This document shows, piece after piece, positions 26,223 to 38,655 of a stretch of 64,000 nucleotides of DNA. Positions within the stretch are counted from its first letter, which is position 1. Each line of letters opens with the position of its first letter. The DNA is from Selaginella tamariscina (taxonomy: Eukaryota; Streptophyta; Lycopodiopsida; Selaginellales; Selaginellaceae), in NCBI GenBank assembly GCA_003024785.1, contig PUQB01000128.1:441812-505811 (forward strand). The letters run 5' to 3'. The position numbers were made by a program, and so were the translations under genes. The notes under the pieces are model-generated. The model was not told the DNA's origin. It did not search any database and saw only the letters and a program-made list of their open reading frames with translations.

Positions 26223-26424
26223 TGAAAGAGCAGATATATTAAATGAAATGATATCTTAGTTTACAAAAAACCCTGCTTATATACAGGAGACTCCTGCCAC
26301 GTGGCACACATGCGACACGTGGCGCTGACACATGGGGGCCAGATCACCACCCATGTGTCACTACGCATGTGCGTATATACACATGCGTATATACGGTACG
26401 TTACCTAATGTACAGTATCTTACA
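26223..26424 (-). repeat. 5' LTR of the second gypsy element
   Basis: 202 bp, matching the 3' LTR apart from about seven to nine differences. The sequence immediately inside it (26,222 downwards) reads TTGGTGGAGAAGTTGGG. This is not the usual initiator-methionine primer site, and I cannot name the primer tRNA. The sequence has no complement within the LTR. Confidence 0.95.
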
Positions 26425-28150
26425 GTATTTTAATTAATAATTTTTAAAATTAAGAATATTCATAACATATGGTATATTCCATATGTATTTACATTTTACA
26501 TATATTCATTTAATAATGTAAATGGATATTGAATTTTTTATGCTAATGTATATATAATATTTATGTGTTATTTAATTATTATATTTCTTTAGCCGTTATA
26601 ACATTAAATTTGTTATTGAAAATCAGGAAGAAAAATATTTTATTTATTAAAGAAGGGTAAAATAAATAAACTGTTAACAAACATGAAAACAAATTATATA
26701 GTTGCTAAGATATAAAAAATATGTTTTTCATTTTTTTATTTAAAAACATCTTAAACATTTCAAAAGTTTTATTTTTCATATGTTGTGTTTTTATTTCACA
26801 GAAAATATGTATTTATATTTATATTATGTTTTCAATATCAAAGTATATGAGAAAATATGTACTTATATTTTATATTATGTTTTCAATATCAATATTCACT
26901 AGAGAATATTAAAAGTGTGATTTTTTATAGTTTTAAGAAAATGATTTTAGTGTATGTTTTGATATACAATAAACTATACATTTTAACATATATTTATATA
27001 TGTAAATAATAATATTTTAAATAAATTAGTATGTATAGTTGTAGAGTACAACAAATACACAAAAGTATTTAAATATGATATAAAAATATACACCAATGAT
27101 ATATTTCATTATACTCTAGAGTTATATATATTAATTTATTTAGAATATATTATTATTTACACATAAAATATATATAAATTATATAGTTCTATTGTGTATT
27201 AAAACATAATAAAAATTAAATTTTTGTATAATAAACAAGTTTTTAATATAAACATATATATCAAGTTTGTGTTTCTGTTGTTCTTTTATGAAAAATATCA
27301 CAAATACATATTTTCTATGAAAAAAAAAACAATATATAAACATATTTTTTGCATGTTTAAGGTTTTTTAATGGGAAAAATATATCTTTTATATTTATATA
27401 AATATACCGATCTTTTGAATGAAATCTATGTTTACCTACAACACAGTAGTAATACTTACTCCTCTTTTTAACAAATAATGAACACTTTTCTTTTTATAAT
27501 AAATTTAAAAATAAAAAACACAACAATCCAAAATCACAAAATAATATTTGTTTTTCATTAAAATATAGGATACAAAATTAGCATTATTAAATTATTTCAT
27601 TCTAGAAACAAAAACAATGTTATTAAACTGATCTTTTATCATTATATCTTGACAATTAAATATTTTTGTTAATGTCATCGTTCAGAATAAATATTGTAAT
27701 CATATCCTAATTTTCTTAAAATTTTAACCCATGTCATCAATTGTAAATATCTTTTTTTAATAATATAAATTTTTATTAACATTATATTTTTTGATTAAAC
27801 TCCATTCAAATTGAAATTCGTATTCAAACTTGAACTTATCAAGCAGTTTATGTGAATACATACTTCAGAAAACCACCCCTTAATATTCACATGTACATTT
27901 ATATATATTATATATATATATATATTATATGTGTTGTGTGTGTGTGTGTGTTACAACATACATACATACCTTTGTTATTTTGGATAGAATGGTACATTAA
28001 CCTATTCAAAGTAGGTATAAATTATATATATACACACACACATAAATCTCTCTCTCTCACACACATACACATGTCAAGATGTAGTGTGAGAATGTAAGCT
28101 TTAATAACGGAAAAGAAGATGCCCTAACTATGAACTTAAACTAAAACAAA
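26425..28150. other. AT-rich DNA with an inverted R1 copy; 3' flank of the methyltransferase gene
   Basis: About 26,735-26,900 and 27,095-27,740 are reverse-complement matches to parts of the R1 unit (compare about 10,860-10,975 and 9,200-9,760). The remainder is low-complexity A/T, with (TA)n and (TG)n near 27,900-27,950. No coding signal. The stretch next to 28,150 is the 3' untranslated side of the methyltransferase gene. Confidence 0.6.
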
Positions 28151-28156
28151 GTGAAC

Positions 28157-28369
28157 TTACTTAGGTAAACAGCCAGTTTTAATGGCCTTAATAGTGGCTG
28201 GTGTAGTTCTACAGCATCCACCAATCACAGAAGCCCCTGCTTTCCTCCATTCACCAACATACGAAACAAAATCCAAGTCTGAAACGCCGGTTGAAGGCTG
28301 CAAAATAGTAAAAATAATCTTATATTAACTCAGTCCCGCAATGTGTATGTGTAGGTTCTAAGAAAGTCA

Positions 28370-28400
<31 letters not shown>

Positions 28401-28636
28401 TACAATCCATTGTTTGAGTCTGGATCAAAGGTTTCTCCGCTGTTGGGATACACCAGTATTGGCTTGTTAGTCACCTGGCAATTAGACCATAAGCAGCGGA
28501 CAGAAAGGATGTGTGTGTGTGAACAGGCAGACCAACATGTGATTGCGCATGCATCAAAATTAAACAAGATCATTTATGTATAAGTATAACGTATACATGT
28601 TCTGCGAGGCCGTATACTAAGTTTCGGCAACTATTC

Positions 28637-28698
<62 letters not shown>

Positions 28699-30754
28699 AA
28701 TATATAGTACCTCTCGTGCCGTGGATATGAGGCCAAGGATAAACCGTGGAGGAGTACAGTTAATCCCGACACAGCCACGACTTTCGGGCAATTGTCAGCC
28801 AAAGCTGCACATTCACGTAAAGAATCCCGCTCACAATATTTACCCCATCTTTTGAGTTAAATGACAACCAGCTTGGAATTTGCACGTCTTCTTCCTCCAG
28901 AAGTTCCATAAGTGCCTGTAAAACATTTAATAATTAAATCTATAAAGCACACATTGCGTGCCCGTGTGTTTACAATCAGCCGCATGATTGAATATAAGCA
29001 TCATTTGTTACTATCATGTGTATATACAGCATGTCTCTCAAGTTCGATTACACATGCTTAACATGTCCATTTATGTATGTGATACATGTATATTTAGTAC
29101 GTTTCCGTGGTGTGTGTGTACACCTTAGCAGTTACTATGAGCAAAACTACATGTATGCATTATAAATAGAGTTAATAAGATACACAACTAGCAACACATT
29201 TGATAAGCCTGTCTGCATATGCCATATATCTTAACTACTCTATATTATTAACTCACAATACTCAATAGGATGTCTAGTTATTATTTAAATGACTAACCTG
29301 AGCTTGATCTTGCATGGAATTGTTTCAATAGCTAGTAAGTCTGCTCCGGAGGAAGCAAGTATCTGTAGACGCCTACGGTGAAAATCCTTGAGCTTTTGCA
29401 CAGTCATCTCTGGTCCATATTGCCCACTAAAAACCAGCATTAGAACATATATGTGTTCTGTGTGTGTACATGTATTATATTTTTATATCTATGTTATGTA
29501 TGAATTAAGTACACAAATTATTATGAACATAAATAACTATAATTAAGAACGTATAAGAAAAAAAACTGTTCATATAAGATATGTGAACACACACAGACAC
29601 ACACACACCTGTATTCAGAACCATCTGCAAGGTAAGCTCCGTAGCTTCCAATAGAAGCAGCACAGGGCAGGCTATAACGTAAACCCGATGACGAAGTCTT
29701 AGGCTTGATCTCTGTCCAGAACTTATCACGAGCTCACAAGCTAGTGAAACACTCTTCCTTAGCATTTCTTCCCCTTCTTTCTCAGATAGTCCTTTTGATA
29801 CAAAAACCTTGTACTGTTGCCTGTACAAACTACACTGGTTAAACTATGCATAAATACATACATAATTAAATAAATACGCACACAGAATATTTATACACAA
29901 GCTTACATATGTATACATAGAAATTGATGTAGGTATACAATCATGCGTACGCATTTGTACACAAACACATGCAAACACACCCATACACAGCACAAATATA
30001 TACAGCACCTTGGTTCCTGCAATTGCAAGCCACAATACACACAGGCACACACGACTTACATTTATACCCTTACAACTGTGATAGCAACTACTTACATTGT
30101 TAATATATCAAGTTTACATCTGTATTTATAATAATGTATCACACACACACACACACACATATATATATACGTGTGTGCGTCAAATATTGGAAATACTGAT
30201 ATGACGATGAAACAAGAATGTTCCGCACCTGCCTTGAGATAGTCCAATGCACCTGAAACACACAAGCAAATAGCACTTAAAATACATAAGATTAAGATAT
30301 ACAATAGATATTATAAGGTTATGGTCTGCATACAGACAAAATAGATATTTTCAACGAGAAGTTGACAACTTCCACTAACATATTACATACATGTGTGCGT
30401 GTCATATCTCTTTAACCCATATTTACATCCATCTTTAATTATGTTAATAATATGCATATGTTGTATATTATTTATTATATACATATACACAGATAACTGT
30501 GCATTTTATGCTTAATTACTGAAATAACACACATTTGGAAAATTTATAAGATTATCAAATTAAGTTTTTCATTGTTTTAATCAGGGAATTCATACCTTTT
30601 GTATAAGATGTGGGGACGTAATTAGACACAAGGCGCTCCACAGAGGATCATTTAGATCGGCCCCATTGTATTCAAGCTGCGTCGCTAGTCCGCCGTCGAG
30701 CACCGCTTGCCCGTCGTTAGCCTCCAGAAAGCTCCTCCAGCTTGTTCTTCCCAT
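28157..30754 (-). CDS. HMT: Homocysteine S-methyltransferase (S-methylmethionine cycle)
   Basis: Transfers a methyl group from S-methylmethionine to homocysteine, making methionine in the cytosol. Seven exons: 30,596-30,754, 30,197-30,252, 29,609-29,820, 29,298-29,426, 28,711-28,915, 28,404-28,474 and 28,157-28,297 (973 bp, about 324 codons, the usual plant size). Exon 1 starts [13 protein letters not shown] and carries [11 protein letters not shown]. Exon 3 ends [16 protein letters not shown]. Exon 4 has [11 protein letters not shown] and [10 protein letters not shown]. Exon 5 holds GINCTPP, exon 6 [11 protein letters not shown] and exon 7 GGCCRTTP before the stop. The three cysteines of GINC and GGCC are the family's zinc ligands. 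Introns contain long (GT)n/(AC)n tracts. Exons 2-5 carry about six small length errors (for example TTT to TT in exon 2, an extra T and a missing G in exon 3, one lost base before the exon 4 donor). The locus is therefore either a very recent pseudogene or, more likely, poorly polished sequence. Confidence 0.93.
28634..28697. repeat. (CT)n(CA)n microsatellite in a methyltransferase intron
   Basis: About 25 bp of CT followed by about 36 bp of CA, ending 14 bp from the exon 5 donor (exon edge 28,711). A second GT tract lies at 28,369-28,397 beside the exon 6 donor. Confidence 0.95.
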
Positions 30755-32118
30755 TCTCCCTAAACCTAGTCTTTAATCTTTCTTAAACTTAATTAAATGC
30801 AACGGGGCTATATTTGCTTTGCACATATAACACGTGTATATATATATGTATGTTTATGTATGTATATACGTACGTGTGTTGATGTTTATCTTAATTACAT
30901 ATAACATGTATTATATAAATAAACTTATAACACAGCTGTATGGCCTTCGTTAAATAAGACAAAGATGTGTACTAAAAGGATAACCTGTAAGAAGTAGACA
31001 TGCGGGATGTAGCCAACAGTTAAAAATATATCTTGTAATAATAAGTTATTCATTTAATATTTAATTAATGTAAATGCTATATTATATAAATTTATTATAC
31101 GTTCATTTAATTACTTATGTTTGTAGGGGAGTCCTTTAATATATGTACATTTTAATTATTATCATAGTCATCATTATTTAGTAAATTATATATATATATG
31201 TGTGTGTATCTATATATCTATATAAGTATATACAGACACACTTACATTCCAGAACATTATTATTTTAACATTGGAGAGTTTTGGATTCTTAATTTAATTG
31301 TTATTCTTAGTGATTACATAAATTGGTGAGTTTATCTAAGTCGATCCTTTATCTAGTTGTTGATATTTTTAACCTTGTGAATTTATTTTTGAACTCATAA
31401 GTTTACATATTTTGGGCTAACTATATAATAATTCTTAATATAATAAATTTATTTCTAACTTGAATCCTTAACTGAATTATTATTTTTAATTTAATGAGGT
31501 TAAGGGTCATTAAACATTTAAGTTCAAGAAAAATGAATTTATTTCTAATTGATCTATTCAACCTTACTCAACCTTGTTGATGAGTTTATTCTTAACCTAG
31601 TGAATTTATTTGAAGCACTCATCTCATGCATAGTCAACTGTCACATGGGATAAGATTTAAGATGACTGTTAGTGAGCTTAAAATTAATATTATTAACTTA
31701 GTAAGTTAGACTTAACTTAATAAGTTTACTCCTAAGTTGGACTCTTTAAGAAATTTTTTTTAAACTTCTAGATTTATAATTGTTAAATAAAATTTAAAAT
31801 AAGCATCAAGGTTAAATGAAATTAGGATATGTTAAATGAAATTTACAATGGTTGTTAATGAGGCGTTGATGTTAGACATATACACAAAAAATTTATTATA
31901 TAAAGTATATATAGTGAATACTTAATACATTTACCATTAATAAAGTGACAACCAATTGCGAGTAAAGCATCTCATAGTTTTTGGATATATAAGTATGAAT
32001 TTGCTTGTTTGTGATTTGTTTACCAAAAAAAAACACATTAATTCATGATAAGAATAACAACATTCTACTCAAAAAGAGCAGTTGTTCTTTAAGTGCATAG
32101 CAAATATCATTACATATA
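30755..32118. other. AT-rich intergenic DNA upstream of the methyltransferase gene
   Basis: Promoter side of the gene (30,755-31,000), then AT-rich DNA without coding signal. Segment 31,260-31,760 contains degenerate short repeats built on words such as TTCTTAACCTAGTGAATTTATTT spaced about 60-90 bp apart, an old tandem array too diverged to delimit. Confidence 0.5.
30831..30836 (-). promoter_or_regulatory. G-box CACGTG upstream of the methyltransferase start
   Basis: The palindrome CACGTG lies 77 bp upstream of the ATG at 30,754, in an AT-rich leader/promoter region. G-boxes bind bZIP and bHLH factors in plants. The position is compatible with a core promoter, but a single hexamer is weak evidence. 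Confidence 0.25.
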
Positions 32119-32303
32119 CAGTAGAACTTGTATAAATTAAACGTGTTGGGACTAGAGATAATATTTAATTTAGAGAGGGTTTTAATAAGGGAGGATAAAA
32201 AAATAGTAAAATACAATAATAATATATACAGTGGGACTATAATTTTTATTTAATTTAGAAAGGATTTTAATTTATACAGGTTTAATTTAAATAAGTTCTA
32301 CTG
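32119..32303. mobile_element. Emigrant-like MITE (pogo / Tc1-mariner type)
   Basis: A 185-bp element bounded by inverted repeats CAGTAGAACTTGTATAAATT and AATTTAAATAAGTTCTACTG, with a TA target duplication on both sides. The CAGTA-AAC-T-TATAAATTA type end is the known signature of plant Emigrant/Lemi pogo-like MITEs, and the element is short, AT-rich and noncoding as expected. A subterminal copy-like stretch (GGGACTA with TTTAATTTAGAGAGG, and TTTAATTTAGAAAGG) repeats inside. It needs a transposase from elsewhere in the genome. Confidence 0.85.
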
Positions 32304-32503
32304 TAGTATGAAATTACTTAATGTATTTCATAACACCTTACATCATCGTCCATGTGTCATTCTTTATTTCCATTTAAAAGAACATCACATTACTTACATA
32401 TGCAACGATAAGTCCAATAGATCTCGTTGTACACTTTATCACCTATATATAATATTCAATAGTCTTATTATTGGAAAATTTGGAAGTTGTACCCAGTTTG
32501 TGT

Positions 32504-32914
32504 CTATCTAAAAAACATTTGATAAAAATCAACACGAAAAGCCTTGCCCTCCATATAACACACTATAGAGTCAATGTATGGATGCATCCATTTCTTCATA
32601 GGTATGCACAAGGTTGCATCAACGATGGCCCACTCAACCAGATTGTGTGAAAAATTGAGAGTTGAAACTATCTTTTCCACTGGACAAAGTTCCTTCTTCA
32701 AGTGTTTAGAACTTATAAAGACAAAAGTAACAAGCTTTTCAACAAGAGTCTCCACCAAGTTATTATTGGGTTTTAACATGCAAACTTCTAAATTAATATG
32801 TTTTGTTATTGATTTTGTCATAACAGCACCATGAAAATATTCAAAAGCCTTTAAGACGATTGTATTACCAGTTTTAGAAACCAAATATAGAAATGTGGGG
32901 AGTGGTCCAAGCAT
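32504..32914 (-). CDS. 136-codon open frame, function unknown
   Basis: The frame is unusually long for this AT-rich neighbourhood and has ordinary amino-acid composition. I do not recognise it with confidence. The stretch EWAIVDATLCIPMKKW followed by YIDS...YMEGKAF has a faint resemblance to the catalytic-core start of HARBI1/PIF-Harbinger transposases (VDGTHIPI...YINRKG). That would make it a transposase fragment, and a clearer Harbinger relic lies at 39.5-40.2 kb. There is no splice evidence or recognised start context. Alternatively it is a chance frame. Confidence 0.3.
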   Translation of the reverse strand: MLGPLPTFLYLVSKTGNTIVLKAFEYFHGAVMTKSITKHINLEVCMLKPNNNLVETLVEKLVTFVFISSKHLKKELCPVEKIVSTLNFSHNLVEWAIVDATLCIPMKKWMHPYIDSIVCYMEGKAFRVDFYQMFFR

Positions 32915-33002
32915 AGGTTGTCTTTTGATATGAGAGCCACTAAATTGTTGCTTTATGGACTAATCTAATTATGAGATACGTGGAGAAAGGAAAGATCTTG
33001 AA

Positions 33003-33125
33003 ATCTATGAACTCATTATAGTTTTCTATAATATGTACAGTTATTTATTATATACCATATATTATAAGTCTTAGAATGAGTATACTTTGAATACACAAAC
33101 TCCAAGTTTACTAGAACTTACACAG
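33003..33125. repeat. Left copy of a ~120-bp direct repeat flanking the third gypsy element
   Basis: Shares AGTTTTCTATAATAT, ATTATAAG-CTTAGAATGAGTA and AACTCCAAGTTTA with 39,075-39,195 in the same orientation. The third retrotransposon sits between the two copies, but its own target duplication (CCAAT) is separate. The repeats therefore pre-date the insertion. Confidence 0.75.
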
Positions 33126-33315
33126 AGAAGCTAGCTCCAAAGTGGCTTTATATAAATACATGCTTCATCTACTTTATCAATGACTTGTGAGATATGGACA
33201 TTTTGTAATATAATGTTTGCATATCACATATATATGTATGCATTCATATAAATACGTATATCCATACATAATGTAGTAACCAATATATACTTATTGCAAC
33301 TTTCATCACTCCAAT

Positions 33316-33662
33316 TGTCAAGCCATGACCTAAGAGCAAGATAACAAACAAGAAGGCTTGACTCAAGAACAAGGCAAGAACAAGGAACAAGACAAGAATG
33401 ATCGTAGAATGACTGGTGTTGATAGTAACTGATTGTACAACAATTAGGTCAGAGCTTTTATACTCACAACTCCAAGCTAATCTGGTCATGAGTCTATATG
33501 GTCATGAGCTAAAAATAGTGACCCTTATCCTTTAGGCATATCCTGTAGTATATCCTGTAGGTATATTCTATAGGCATATCCTATAGGAATATCCTACATG
33601 CATATCCTGTAAGTATATCTATAGGCATATCCTGTACTCGTATCCTGTATCCGGTCGTGACA
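33316..33662 (-). repeat. 3' LTR of the chromovirus
   Basis: 347 bp. A TATA box (TATAAAA on the element strand, 33,462-33,456) lies 31 bases before the word CAGTTACTATCAA (33,431-33,419). About 33,535-33,655 is a run of degenerate units of about 11-12 bp built on CATATCCTGTAGG / CATATCCTATAGG, responsible for the length difference between the two LTRs. Confidence 0.95.
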
Positions 33663-36600
33663 GCACCTCCTCCTTAAGGACGAGTTTCACGAGTCTTAGG
33701 ACCTGGTTTTAGCAGGATAACGCCGATGGAAAGTAGCAACTTTGGAAGAAGCATGGAGTAAGTTGGATGCAGGTTCCCAAGTGCGATCGGTAGGCAAATA
33801 ACCTTTCCAATCCACCAAGTATTGAAGTTGGCGGCGATGAAGACGAGAATCAAGAATGGCTGCAACTTCATACTCAGGTTCACAGTCAATGACCATAACA
33901 GGGGAGGAGAAAGAAGCACGACCAAGAAGAGAAGAAGGATGATACGGCTCCAACAAAGAAGTGTGAACAGAAGATGAAGTTTCACCGTAGATGGTAACTC
34001 GAGTCGGAAAGCTACAGACTTGACCTCGACCGCAATCCTGTAAGGGCCCAATCGTTGAAAATCCAACTTAGAAGAAGGCCTGTTGGTGCGAATATGCCGA
34101 CGAAGAAGCCACATGAGATCACTAATCTTATATGTAGTGCCGGTTGACGATGAGCATCAGCATAATGCTGTACCATTTCTGTGCCTGTTGAAGATGAACC
34201 CGGAGATCCTCATGTACCTAAAAAGATGCTGGAGACGATCCTGTACTGCAGGAGCAGAAGAAGGAGAAGCAGGAGGAGCAAGTCAAAACGTGGATGGTAA
34301 CCTGTAAGAGCAAAGAAAGGTGTCTGACCTGTAGATGCTGGAACGGAGTTGTTGTAGGTAAACTCCGCCATTGGAAGAAGGTCCAACCAGTTGTTCTATT
34401 GGTAACTGATGAAGCAGCAAAGATATTGCTCCAAGGTCTGAATCATGCGTCTGACTGCCCATCAGTTTGTGGATATCCTGAAGAAAGGTCCGCTTTAACC
34501 TATAGACTCCGGAGAAGTCTCGCCAAAACTTGGACATGAATTGTGGGCCTTGATTAGAAATAATGCTCTCAGGAAGACCATGATGTCGGAATACTTCGCG
34601 GATCACCAACTCAGCAGTTGTCTGGCCTGTAGCAGTCTTGTGACATGGTAGGAAATGAGCTTGTTTGGTGAAACGGTCAACCACGATAAGAACTGCATCA
34701 AATCCACGAGAAGGAGGAAGATCTATGAGGAAATCCATAGAAATGGATCTCCAAGGAGCAAAAGGAACAGGAAAGGACGAAGAAGACCAGAGGGCGCGTG
34801 ATGAGGCATCTTCGACCTATTTGCAGGTGTCACAACTCCGTACAAACTTGTCCACAAAACCTCGCAACCCAGGCCACCAATAGTTGCGAGTCACCAACTC
34901 AACTGTCTTGGCCACACCAAAATGTCCTGTAGCCGGGGTATCATGACAATCCTGTACCACACGAGTCCTGCAAACACCAACAGGAACATACAGGAGACCT
35001 TCCCGTATAGGAGTCCGTCCTGTATGGTAAACAACTTGTAGTCTGTACGGGAACTGGAGGAAGAGGAACTTGCGATGTCAGGACTAATGTGTGAAAACAC
35101 ATTCCTTGCCAAGTCGTCTGTAGCCAACTGCAAACGGATGTCCTGTAGGAGTGTGGAATCTGCTGGAGCCTGATGAACTTGTAGTGCTGCAAGCCGAAGT
35201 CAATCAGGACCCAACAACACTTGCTTTTGACAGTCATATGCAGGATCGCCCGGGGTCGGTGCAAGGTAAGAGCGCCTAGACAATGCATCCGCCTTGCCAT
35301 TTGAAAACCAGGCCTGTAGATGATGACGAAATCAAAACGTGATAGGAACTCCCCCACCTAGCCTGTCGCCGACTGAGAACTCGAGCCGTTTGAAAATACT
35401 CCAGGTTCTTGTGATCCGTAAGAACTTGTACAGGATGCGCAGCACCTTCCAGGAAATGCCGCCACTCCTCGAACGAATCCACAATGGCCTTGAGTTCCTT
35501 GTCATGAATCTCGTAATTGATCTCCGCCGAAAGGAACTTACGAGAGTGAAAAGCTACAGGATGAAGCAACTTTATCTTCTCCAACTTGTGATAGAACAGA
35601 TCCTACTGCAAAATCGACATCTGCTTCAACGAAGAAGGGACGAGAAGGATCAGGATGTGCTAAAATCGGAGCTGTCGTGAAGATGTTCTTGAGTGTTGTG
35701 AATGCATGTTCTGCCTTGTCGGACCAAGAGAACACTCCTGTGCGCTTGGTGAGTTCCGTGAGTGGAAGTACACGCTTGGAGAAGTCCTGTATGAAACGCC
35801 TGTAGAAGTTTGCAAAGCCAAGGAAACATTGTACATCTCGTACAGACTTGGGCCTCTCCCACTCCGCGATAGTCTTCACCTTGTGCATGTCCATGGAAAC
35901 GCCAGCAGGAGAGACGATGTAGCCCAAGAACTCACAGTATCCCTGTCAAAGAAACACTTCTCCAACTTCGCATACAGGCCATGCTCGCGAAGCCTCTGTA
36001 AGACTAGTCGTACATGCTTGTCATGAGCCGCCTGGTCCTTGGAGAAAATCAAAATGTCATCGAGGTAGATTACCACAAACTGGTCCAAGAAGTCACGAAA
36101 GATGTCGTTCACCATGTGTTGGAACACGGCTGGGGCATTGGTAAGTCCGAAAGGCATCACCGTATACTCGAAGTGTCCATACCTTGTACGAAAGGCAGTC
36201 TTCCACTCATCGCCTGGACGAATCCGTACAAGATTGTAGCCCCTCGTAAGTCGATCTTCGTGAACACCTTTGCTCCTTGCAGCCGATCGAGAAGTTCCGG
36301 GATCAATGGCAACGGGTAGTTCCGAATGGTGACTTGATTCAAACCTTGTAGTCCACAACCAAACGTAAACTCCCATCTTTCTTCTTGACAAAGAAGATAG
36401 GTGCTCCTGCAGGGGACTTTGAGTGACGAATGAAGCCGGATGCCAAGTTTTCCTCGATGTACTGACGAAGAACCTCCAATTCTGTAGGTGACAGTGCATA
36501 AATCGGTCCGAACGGTGGAGTCTTTCCTTCCACAAGATCGATAGGACAGTCGTAGGACCTGTGAACAGGAAGAACTGCAGCCTTGTGCTTGTCAAAAACG

Positions 36601-38537
36601 TCTGAAAGGAGTGATACTTGGATGGCAGGGAAGAAGGAGGAGAAGAAGGAACAGGAGAAGGAGATTGAAAAACAGGGAATCAGATACAGGAAAGGTAGAA
36701 GAGGACGTAGGAGTTACTTGGAAGGCAAAAAGATGAAAAGGAGCAGGATCAGTGGCAAGTTCATGCATGGTAGTGGTAAGAACTCGAGAGGAGAAGGAGG
36801 GAGCTGTGATTGAAAAAGAGGAAGGATCTTGGGGGTGGAACAGAAAGAGTAATGAAAAGAGGCAGGATTGGGAGAAACATGTGTGGATGTTGACAAGTGT
36901 ACAGGATTGGAAGAATCCTGTACAGAAGTCCGTGGATGCACAGGAGTGAGGAGAACTTGTGAGTGTGCTGACGAACCAATAGGAGGTGGATCCTGTCGAG
37001 GAGGAGTCTTCAACACTGATACAGGAACAGGCACGGTCAATCCTGTAGCTTGTACTGCCTCAGACACTAAGATGTATTCTGCACACAGGAAGGTACAGGA
37101 TTGGTCCTGGTTGCCGGAGAGGAAAACGTGAACGTCCTAGACCTCCAGTTGATCTGAGGATTTGCAACAACGAACCATGGCATGCCCAAAATGATGGGAG
37201 TCGACCGAGTCTTGATCAAGTTGAAGGAAATTGAACAGTTGAATGCGCCATGACTGCAAGAGAGAGTTTGGTAGCATGGGTAACTGCGCCAGAAGCAATC
37301 AGACGACCATGGCCACCTCTACAGGAACTGCACGCTTCAACTTCACCATCGGAATGCCATGTTGAGTTGCAAAAGTGTCATCCATGAAGCATGCATTTGC
37401 ACCAGTGAGCAGCACCAATGGAGCCTGCACCTACGTCCAACTTCGTGGCTCCTAAACGAAGTGAACATTGAAGTTTCCGATTGAACTTCAGCTTCAACTT
37501 CACGCGTCTTGAACTTTAGTTCAACTTCACGCGTCTTGAACTTCCTGGCTTTAATAGGACATTTCGCCGCCTTGTGTCCTACTTCACCACAATACAAACA
37601 TAGATTCTCACTGCGGCGACGTTGCTTCTCAGCAGTGGAAAGTGGGCCACGTTTGTATTTCTCAACCTCCATAGGAACTACTTTAGAAGGTGTCGCAGAA
37701 GTATGTACCATAGCTGCAGGATTGGTTTGCAGGAACTGCTGAAGGGATTTTTCTTGACGACACTCGAACAAGCGGTTGTCGCAACGAACGGCCTGTTGCA
37801 TGAATCTTCGCTAATGTTTAGGCATCCGGTAACGAAAGGAGAAGGTCCTTCACATCATCCCTCAACCCAAAACGAAAGTGTTCAATCAATGCAGTCTCGT
37901 CCCATAGAATGTTCGTGCAAAGTTGCTGAAATTCGGATGCATAAACGGAAGCTAGTCGAGATCCTTGTGTGAGCTTTCGTAACTTCGTGCATGCGGAACG
38001 GTACTTATCGGGATCTCCAAATCAAGCTTCAAAGGCAGCCACGAAACCTTCAAAGTCTTCCATCAATGGGTCGTCACGTTCCAGCAAAGGGCAACCCAAG
38101 CCCGTGGAGATCCAACTAGTAGGGATGCCAAAAGGCCAACCTTTTGTGCATCAGTCGAGTAGCGACGTGGTTGCATGCGAATCAAAAGCCTAATCTGATT
38201 CAGGAACCCTTGGAAATCGGCACGATGCCATTGAACTTTTCTGGCATGCTAGTTTCGGCTCCAAAGAAGTGTTCGATGTAGAGGAAATCACGGATGCTTG
38301 AGAGAAGAGCATGTGCAGTAGCCTTGGAGGATGCATCAGCAGTTGCATGCACCGCATTGGTGGAACCTTGCAGATTTGTGACAACTTGGCACAAAGTGGC
38401 TAGCTCATGAAGCAATATTTGGTGCTCACGTTGAAATTGCTCAAAATCGGCCATGATTTATGAAAGAAAAAAAGAGAAAAAATGAAAAAGAAGAATCAAG
38501 GAAAAAAAAAGTAGCTGAAAATCAAAAGCTATGAAAG

Positions 38538-38655
38538 CAGTTACTATCAAACTGTCAAGCCACGACCTAAGAGCAAGATAATAACAAGAAGGCTTGACTC
38601 AAGAACAAGGCAAGAGCAAGAATGATCATAAAATGACTGGTGTTGATAGTAACTG
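38538..38655 (-). promoter_or_regulatory. Candidate self-priming site of the chromovirus
   Basis: On the element strand the 5' LTR ends at 38,553. Two bases later comes TTGATAGTAACTG (38,550 to 38,538). Its exact complement, CAGTTACTATCAA, lies within the LTR at 38,655 to 38,643. A TATA box (first T at 38,687) places the expected transcription start about 30 bases downstream, almost exactly at 38,655. The predicted RNA would therefore begin with the 13 bases that pair with the primer site. In the fission-yeast element Tf1 and its relatives, the RNA 5' end folds back in this way and replaces the tRNA primer. The site does not resemble the usual initiator-methionine site TGGTATCAGAGC. The start site is inferred, not observed. 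Confidence 0.6.

Larger units (their letters stand above)
21502..26424 (-). mobile_element. Ty3/gypsy element, non-chromoviral, nearly full length
   Basis: The element is 4.9 kb, reading on the minus strand, with 203- and 202-bp LTRs and a probable GTAT target duplication. Parts in transcription order: gag (26,169 to 25,090; WFDHFQVIVRYHGW; no zinc knuckle seen), protease (about 24,970-24,700; VLVDTGSSMSS), reverse transcriptase (about 24,400-23,650; ASGYWQVPMAEED, FIDDVLIHG), RNase H (about 23,560-23,080), integrase (about 22,890-21,990; VVSDYLTRWVEVGALPDATA), C-terminal GPYRVL region to about 21,850, and purine tract AGAGGGGAGG next to the 3' LTR. There is no chromodomain. These motifs resemble animal-type gypsy and the plant non-chromoviral lineages, not the common plant chromoviruses. 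It looks close to whole, with about five to seven breaks. The LTRs differ at roughly 4 percent of positions by eye, so it is geologically young, on the order of one to two million years at usual plant rates. Confidence 0.95.

Noticed and set aside
22985-26259. Plus-strand open frames over the second gypsy element
   Set aside because: They are antisense shadows of gag and pol, which read clearly on the minus strand.
29609-29820. Interpreting the methyltransferase exon 3 frame changes as a real alternative C-terminal product
   Set aside because: The correct family sequence ([20 protein letters not shown]) continues immediately in another frame, so the open frame after the shift is incidental.
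34083-37131. Plus-strand frames rich in Arg, Glu and Gly over the chromovirus
   Set aside because: They are antisense to the integrase, reverse transcriptase and protease region of the minus-strand element.
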